Part shown: one piece after another, positions 60,934 to 64,000 of the stretch
Numbering within the stretch: the stretch's first letter is position 1
Layout: the number at the start of each line of letters is the position of its first letter
Source: Hartmannibacter diazotrophicus
Lineage (GTDB): Bacteria; Pseudomonadota; Alphaproteobacteria; Rhizobiales; Pleomorphomonadaceae
NCBI RefSeq assembly: GCF_900231165.1
Contig: NZ_LT960614.1
Location: 990,550 to 1,054,549 of the forward strand
Reading direction: 5' to 3'
DNA length: 64,000 bases
Position numbers and translations under genes: made by a program
The notes under the pieces: model-generated
What the model saw: only the letters and a program-made list of their open reading frames with translations
Told to the model about the DNA's origin: nothing
The model's database searches: none

Positions 60934-61764
60934 TCAGTGCGCGATGATCAGGGGAATCTCGGTCTTGCCAAGCATATCCTGCGTGGCGCCGCCGACGATG
61001 AATTCGCGCAGCCGGCTGTGACCGTAGCCGCCCATCACGCAAAGATCGGCGCCGATACCCTTGAAATAGTGGTTGAGCGCCTCGGCCACGTCCGATGCAT
61101 CGCGGTTGAGCGTCGTGACGGTGACATTGAGGCCATGGCGGGCGAGATAGGTTGCGACATCGGCGCCGGGCTCGCCGTCGTGACTGATGGCATTGGGAAC
61201 GATGACGATTTCGATGCTCTTCGACATCGTCAGGATGGGCATGGCCGCGTGAACCGCCCGCGCCGCCGTCGAACTGCCGTCCCAGGCGATCACGACGCTG
61301 TCGGTCTTGACCGATTTCGTCCAGCCGCGGGGGACGATCAGCACCGGCACGCCGGCATCGAAAAGCATGGCCTCGATCAGTGCCGCGCGCATCGGCTCGG
61401 GCTTGTCGACGTCCTCCTGGCCGACGACGACGATGTCGCTGAGATGGGCCTGCGCGACGATGGACCCGGTCGACCCGGCAAGCACGGTGACGATCCGGCC
61501 TTCGTAGTCGACGTCGGCGTTGCCGGCCAGATGATCGAAGCGGTCGAGCGCCGTTTGCGCTTGCCGTTCGGCCTCTTCGACCGCCCCGACGAGATAGTCG
61601 GCCGGAATCGGCACGGCGAGATAGGCCGGCGCCATCGGCTCCATGGCCAGCGCCAATCCGGTGACATGGGCACCGCTGCGCTGCGCCAGATCGATGGCCG
61701 CCGCCGTTGCCGGCTGGGACTCGTCGAAAACATCAACAATGACGAAAATATCTTTCACCGACAT
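60934..61764 (-). CDS. Tandem universal stress protein
   Basis: 276 residues with two USP folds. The first (about 1-140) begins VKDIFVIVDVFDESQPATAAA. The second (about 150-276) has VVIAWDGSSTAARAVHAAMP and the ATP-site GGYGHSRLREFIVGGATQDML, the G-x2-G-x9-G(S/T) type. It binds ATP and supports stress survival. The ATG at 61764 has GGAGG upstream. A FixK/Fnr-type box lies 62 bp upstream. It is in line with pat, and in mycobacteria a USP is a Pat substrate. Confidence 0.88.
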   Translation of the reverse strand: MSVKDIFVIVDVFDESQPATAAAIDLAQRSGAHVTGLALAMEPMAPAYLAVPIPADYLVGAVEEAERQAQTALDRFDHLAGNADVDYEGRIVTVLAGSTGSIVAQAHLSDIVVVGQEDVDKPEPMRAALIEAMLFDAGVPVLIVPRGWTKSVKTDSVVIAWDGSSTAARAVHAAMPILTMSKSIEIVIVPNAISHDGEPGADVATYLARHGLNVTVTTLNRDASDVAEALNHYFKGIGADLCVMGGYGHSRLREFIVGGATQDMLGKTEIPLIIAH

Positions 61765-61825
61765 GGCTCCTGCCTCCATCGTCTTGATCGTGCGGGCAAT
61801 CTGTCCGGGAACAGATGGGCCGGCA

Positions 61826-61839
61826 TTGATCCGGCGCAA
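61826..61839. promoter_or_regulatory. FixK/FNR-type box upstream of usp
   Basis: TTGATCCGGCGCAA fits the FixK2-type consensus TTG(A/C)-N6-(T/G)CAA and lies 62-75 bp upstream of the usp start. usp genes are frequent targets of FNR-class regulators under low oxygen. Confidence 0.5.
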
Positions 61840-61856
61840 ACGCCCGAAAGTTTATT

Positions 61857-61892
61857 ATGCCGACCTTATATAGTGCGTTTGACGGTCGGCAT
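61857..61892. promoter_or_regulatory. 9-bp dyad in the usp / HD-GYP divergent region
   Basis: ATGCCGACC (61857-61865) and GGTCGGCAT (61884-61892) are perfect inverted repeats with an 18-nt spacer that contains TTATATAG. It may be an operator enclosing a -10 element or a hairpin. Confidence 0.4.
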
Positions 61893-61970
61893 CCTCGGGC
61901 TCTTTCGGCCGGTCACAGGTTCTTAAGACCATCTCGGCACTGTTTTGGCCAGCTGCGGGGAAGGAACTGG

Positions 61971-63311
61971 ATGCAGACGCTGCGACTGGCCGAACTGCTT
62001 GGGGCACTGTCCCAGGCTCTGGACCTGACCGAGGGACAGCCGGCGGGGCATTGCGTGCGCTGCGCCTACATCGGCACCCGCCTCGGGCGCGAACTCGGCC
62101 TCGGCGGCCCGGTCCTTGCCGACCTTTATTACACGCTTCTCCTCAAGGATCTCGGCTGCAGCAGCAACGCGGCGCGCATCTGCCAACTGTATCTCGTCGA
62201 CGATCTGGCCTTCAAGGCGGACTTCAAGCAGATCGACGGCAGCCTGCCCCAGGTTCTGCGGTTCGTCCTGTCTCACACCGGCCTCAAGGCGGGGCTTTCG
62301 GAGCGGTTTCGCGCCATCCTTCATATCTTCCAGAATGGCGGCACGATCGCGCGCGAGCTGATCGAGACGCGCTGCCACCGCGGCGCGGAAATTGCCGCCA
62401 AGATGCATTTCTCGGCCAGCGTCTGCGAGGGCATCCTCTCGCTCGATGAGCATTACGACGGCTCCGGCAAGCCGGAGGGCCTCTCCGGCGACCAGATCCC
62501 GATGTTCTCGCAGATTGCGCTTCTGGCCCAGGTCGCCGACGTTTTTCAGGTCGCGGCCGGGCCGCAGGCGGCGATCCGCGAAGTGAGCGGGCGTTCGGGC
62601 ACCTGGTTCTCGCCGTCGCTCGTCGCAGCCTTCTGCCGTCTTGCCGAGGACGAGGCCTTCTGGAGCGAACTTACATCGGATGAACTGGAGTCCCTCGTCC
62701 TCGCGCTGGAGCCGGCCGTGGTGGAGCGTCTGGTCGACGAGGACTATCTCGACGACATTGCCGAGGGCTTTGCGAATGTCATCGATTCCAAGAGCCCCTA
62801 CACATCCAATCACTCCGAGCGGGTGACGCTGTTCGCCGACATGATCGCCGAGGAAATGGGAATTTCAGCGGAGCGGCGGCGCTGGCTGCGGCGGGTCGCG
62901 CTCCTGCACGACATTGGCAAGCTCGGCGTCAGCAACGGTATTCTCGACAAGCCGGGCAAGCTGGATGACATCGAATGGACTGAAATGCGCGAGCATGCCG
63001 CCATGTCCCGCACGATCCTGAAGCGGATTCCTGCGTTCGCGGAGTTGGCGGAGGTCGCCGGCGCCCATCATGAGCGCCTTGATGGCAAGGGATATCCCGA
63101 CGGTCTTTCGGGGGACGAGATCTGTTTGGAGACCAGGATCATCACCACCGCGGACATCTTCGATGCCCTGACCGCCGAACGCCCCTATCGCGCGGCGATG
63201 CCGGTCTCCAAGGCCTTCGCCATCATGACCGACATGCTCGATACGGCGATCGATCCCGGTTGTTTCGATGCGCTGCAGCGCGCCGTCGGGCGGCTTGAGA
63301 TGGCAGCCTGA
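61971..63311 (+). CDS. Tandem HD-GYP protein with degenerate first domain
   Basis: 446 residues. The second domain (about 265-440) is a full HD-GYP phosphodiesterase: VALLHDIGKLGVSNGI, then HHERLDGKGYPDGLSGDEI. These enzymes cleave cyclic di-GMP. The first domain (about 30-215) is related but degraded: HD is KD in LLLKDLGCSSN and GYP is GKP in DEHYDGSGKPEGLSGDQIP, so it is probably non-catalytic and regulatory. There is no receiver, membrane helix or known sensor domain. AAGGA precedes the ATG at 61971; a longer form from 61857 is less likely. It is divergent from usp. Confidence 0.88.
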   Translation: MQTLRLAELLGALSQALDLTEGQPAGHCVRCAYIGTRLGRELGLGGPVLADLYYTLLLKDLGCSSNAARICQLYLVDDLAFKADFKQIDGSLPQVLRFVLSHTGLKAGLSERFRAILHIFQNGGTIARELIETRCHRGAEIAAKMHFSASVCEGILSLDEHYDGSGKPEGLSGDQIPMFSQIALLAQVADVFQVAAGPQAAIREVSGRSGTWFSPSLVAAFCRLAEDEAFWSELTSDELESLVLALEPAVVERLVDEDYLDDIAEGFANVIDSKSPYTSNHSERVTLFADMIAEEMGISAERRRWLRRVALLHDIGKLGVSNGILDKPGKLDDIEWTEMREHAAMSRTILKRIPAFAELAEVAGAHHERLDGKGYPDGLSGDEICLETRIITTADIFDALTAERPYRAAMPVSKAFAIMTDMLDTAIDPGCFDALQRAVGRLEMAA

Positions 63312-63354
63312 CCAGCCGGGAGCGGGGAGTGCTCGCCAGGTGCCGCTGGACCGG

Positions 63355-63392
63355 GAAAGAAAAAACGGCGCGGACCAGATGGTCCGCGCCGT
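63355..63392 (-). terminator. Rho-independent terminator of glnII
   Basis: On the minus strand ACGGCGCGGACC-ATCT-GGTCCGCGCCGT gives a 12-bp stem followed by TTTTTT, about 30 bp after the glnII stop. It also faces the end of the HD-GYP gene. Confidence 0.9.
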
Positions 63393-63420
63393 CTACGCAA
63401 CAACTGCCTTGAAAAGGTGA

Positions 63421-64000
63421 TCAGGCCGCGGCGGTCTTGAAGGCTTCCGTCGAAACTTCCGCGATCGTCTTCAGAACCTGCGAGGCGATCGCATAGGGGT
63501 CGCCCTGGGAGTTCGGGCGGCGATCCTCAAGATAGCCCTTGTAGTCGTTCTTGATGAAGGAGTGCGGAACGCGGATCGAGGCGCCACGGTCGGCAACGCC
63601 CCAGGAGAACTTGTTCCACGGAGCCGTCTCGTGCTTGCCGGTCAGGCGCATGTGGTTGTCCGGACCGTAGACGTCGATGTGCTCTTTCCAGTTCTTGCCG
63701 AAGGCTTCCATCAGCGCTTCGAAATAGGCCTTGCCGCCGACTTCACGCATGAACTTGGTCGAGAAGTTGCAGTGCATGCCCGAGCCGTTCCAGTCGGTGT
63801 CGCCGAGCGGCTTGCAGTGATACTCGATGTCGATGCCGTACTTCTCGGTCAGGCGCTGCAGCAGGTAGCGCGCCATCCAGATCTCGTCGGCGGCCTTCTT
63901 GGACCCCTTGCCGAAAATCTGGAACTCCCACTGGCCCTTCGCGACTTCCGCGTTGATGCCTTCGTGGTTGATGCCAGCGGCGAGGCACTGGTCGAGATGC
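63421..64000 (-). CDS. glnII: Glutamine synthetase type II (eukaryote-like), 3' part
   Basis: The last 192 codons; the N-terminal part lies beyond position 64000. Conserved GSII features: CLAAGINHEGINAEVAKGQWEFQIFG, EIWMARYLLQRLTEKYG, the ammonium/metal site HCKPLGDTDWNGSGMHCNFSTKFMRE, and the glutamate/ATP site GPDNHMRLTGKHETAPWNKFSWGVADRGASIRVPHS. GSII ligates ammonia to glutamate and is a marker of Hyphomicrobiales, usually nitrogen-regulated through NtrC. A terminator follows. Confidence 0.95.
   Translation of the reverse strand, partial: HLDQCLAAGINHEGINAEVAKGQWEFQIFGKGSKKAADEIWMARYLLQRLTEKYGIDIEYHCKPLGDTDWNGSGMHCNFSTKFMREVGGKAYFEALMEAFGKNWKEHIDVYGPDNHMRLTGKHETAPWNKFSWGVADRGASIRVPHSFIKNDYKGYLEDRRPNSQGDPYAIASQVLKTIAEVSTEAFKTAAA

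Noticed and set aside
1-64000. CRISPR arrays, rRNA operons, complete prophages or insertion sequences
   Set aside because: I looked for regularly spaced direct repeats, rRNA motifs, integrase/terminase-like and DDE transposase-like proteins and found none.

Overview
This is a GC-rich, densely coded chromosomal window from an alphaproteobacterium, most likely a member of the Hyphomicrobiales (Rhizobiales). The markers are a eukaryote-like glutamine synthetase II, phasins, a PleC/DivJ/PdhS-type kinase with a CtrA-like box upstream, an Fds-type formate dehydrogenase, a RkpJ/KpsS-type capsule protein and a tRNA-His that lacks G-1. No rRNA, CRISPR array, complete prophage or insertion sequence was seen.

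Layout. 1-2355: a DUF3563 mini-protein, a NUDIX hydrolase and a tandem pair of BLUF blue-light proteins. 2375-14763: a polyamine module with the catabolic genes puuB, a class III aminotransferase and puuA, a GntR regulator, a second puuA-like gene, the uptake system potFGHI and a LysE exporter. A GIY-YIG gene with a 50-bp perfect inverted repeat sits inside the catabolic operon. 14918-21164: TrkH, an HlyD-type membrane-fusion protein with a small membrane partner, and a ferric-iron ABC permease and binding protein. 21524-27961: a very large PAS histidine kinase, two phasins and tRNA-His. 28381-33702: a KpsS-like capsule gene, a glycosyltransferase and a gluconate/ketogluconate cassette. 34077-37010: a soluble globin-coupled chemoreceptor, a VOC protein and a LysR regulator. 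37141-43146: fdsGBA-fdhD-fdsD. 43364-48506: a ThDP enzyme, a YpeA-type acetyltransferase and a MASE1-PAS histidine kinase. 48537-51154: an MBL hydrolase divergent from a tetR-SRPBCC-DUF1428 operon. 51155-52421: an AT-richer patch with a stack of hairpins and an orphan winged-helix gene. 52422-57914: a 5'-nucleotidase, a GcvA-like LysR, a DUF1127-like peptide and a membrane chemoreceptor. 58100-64000: a Pat-type protein acetyltransferase, a universal stress protein, a tandem HD-GYP protein and the 3' end of glnII.

How the genes work together. The clearest circuit is polyamine use. PotFGHI imports putrescine, PuuA gamma-glutamylates it, and PuuB or the aminotransferase oxidises or transaminates it. 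The GntR protein probably controls this through two near-identical TGTGATCACA palindromes, one in front of puuA and one in the gntR/puuA2 divergent promoter. A second unit couples formate oxidation (FdsGBAD with the FdhD sulfurtransferase) to a neighbouring LysR regulator. Sensory genes are unusually frequent: two BLUF proteins, a globin sensor, two large PAS kinases, a membrane chemoreceptor and an HD-GYP protein.

Most notable observations: a second BLUF protein that has lost the Tyr and Asn needed for normal flavin photochemistry; a possible structured small RNA at 51602-51822 behind a good promoter; the GIY-YIG/inverted-repeat unit; a CxxC micro-ORF before potF; and a usp-pat pair with a FixK-type box. 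All functional calls were made by reading motifs and context; no database search was possible.
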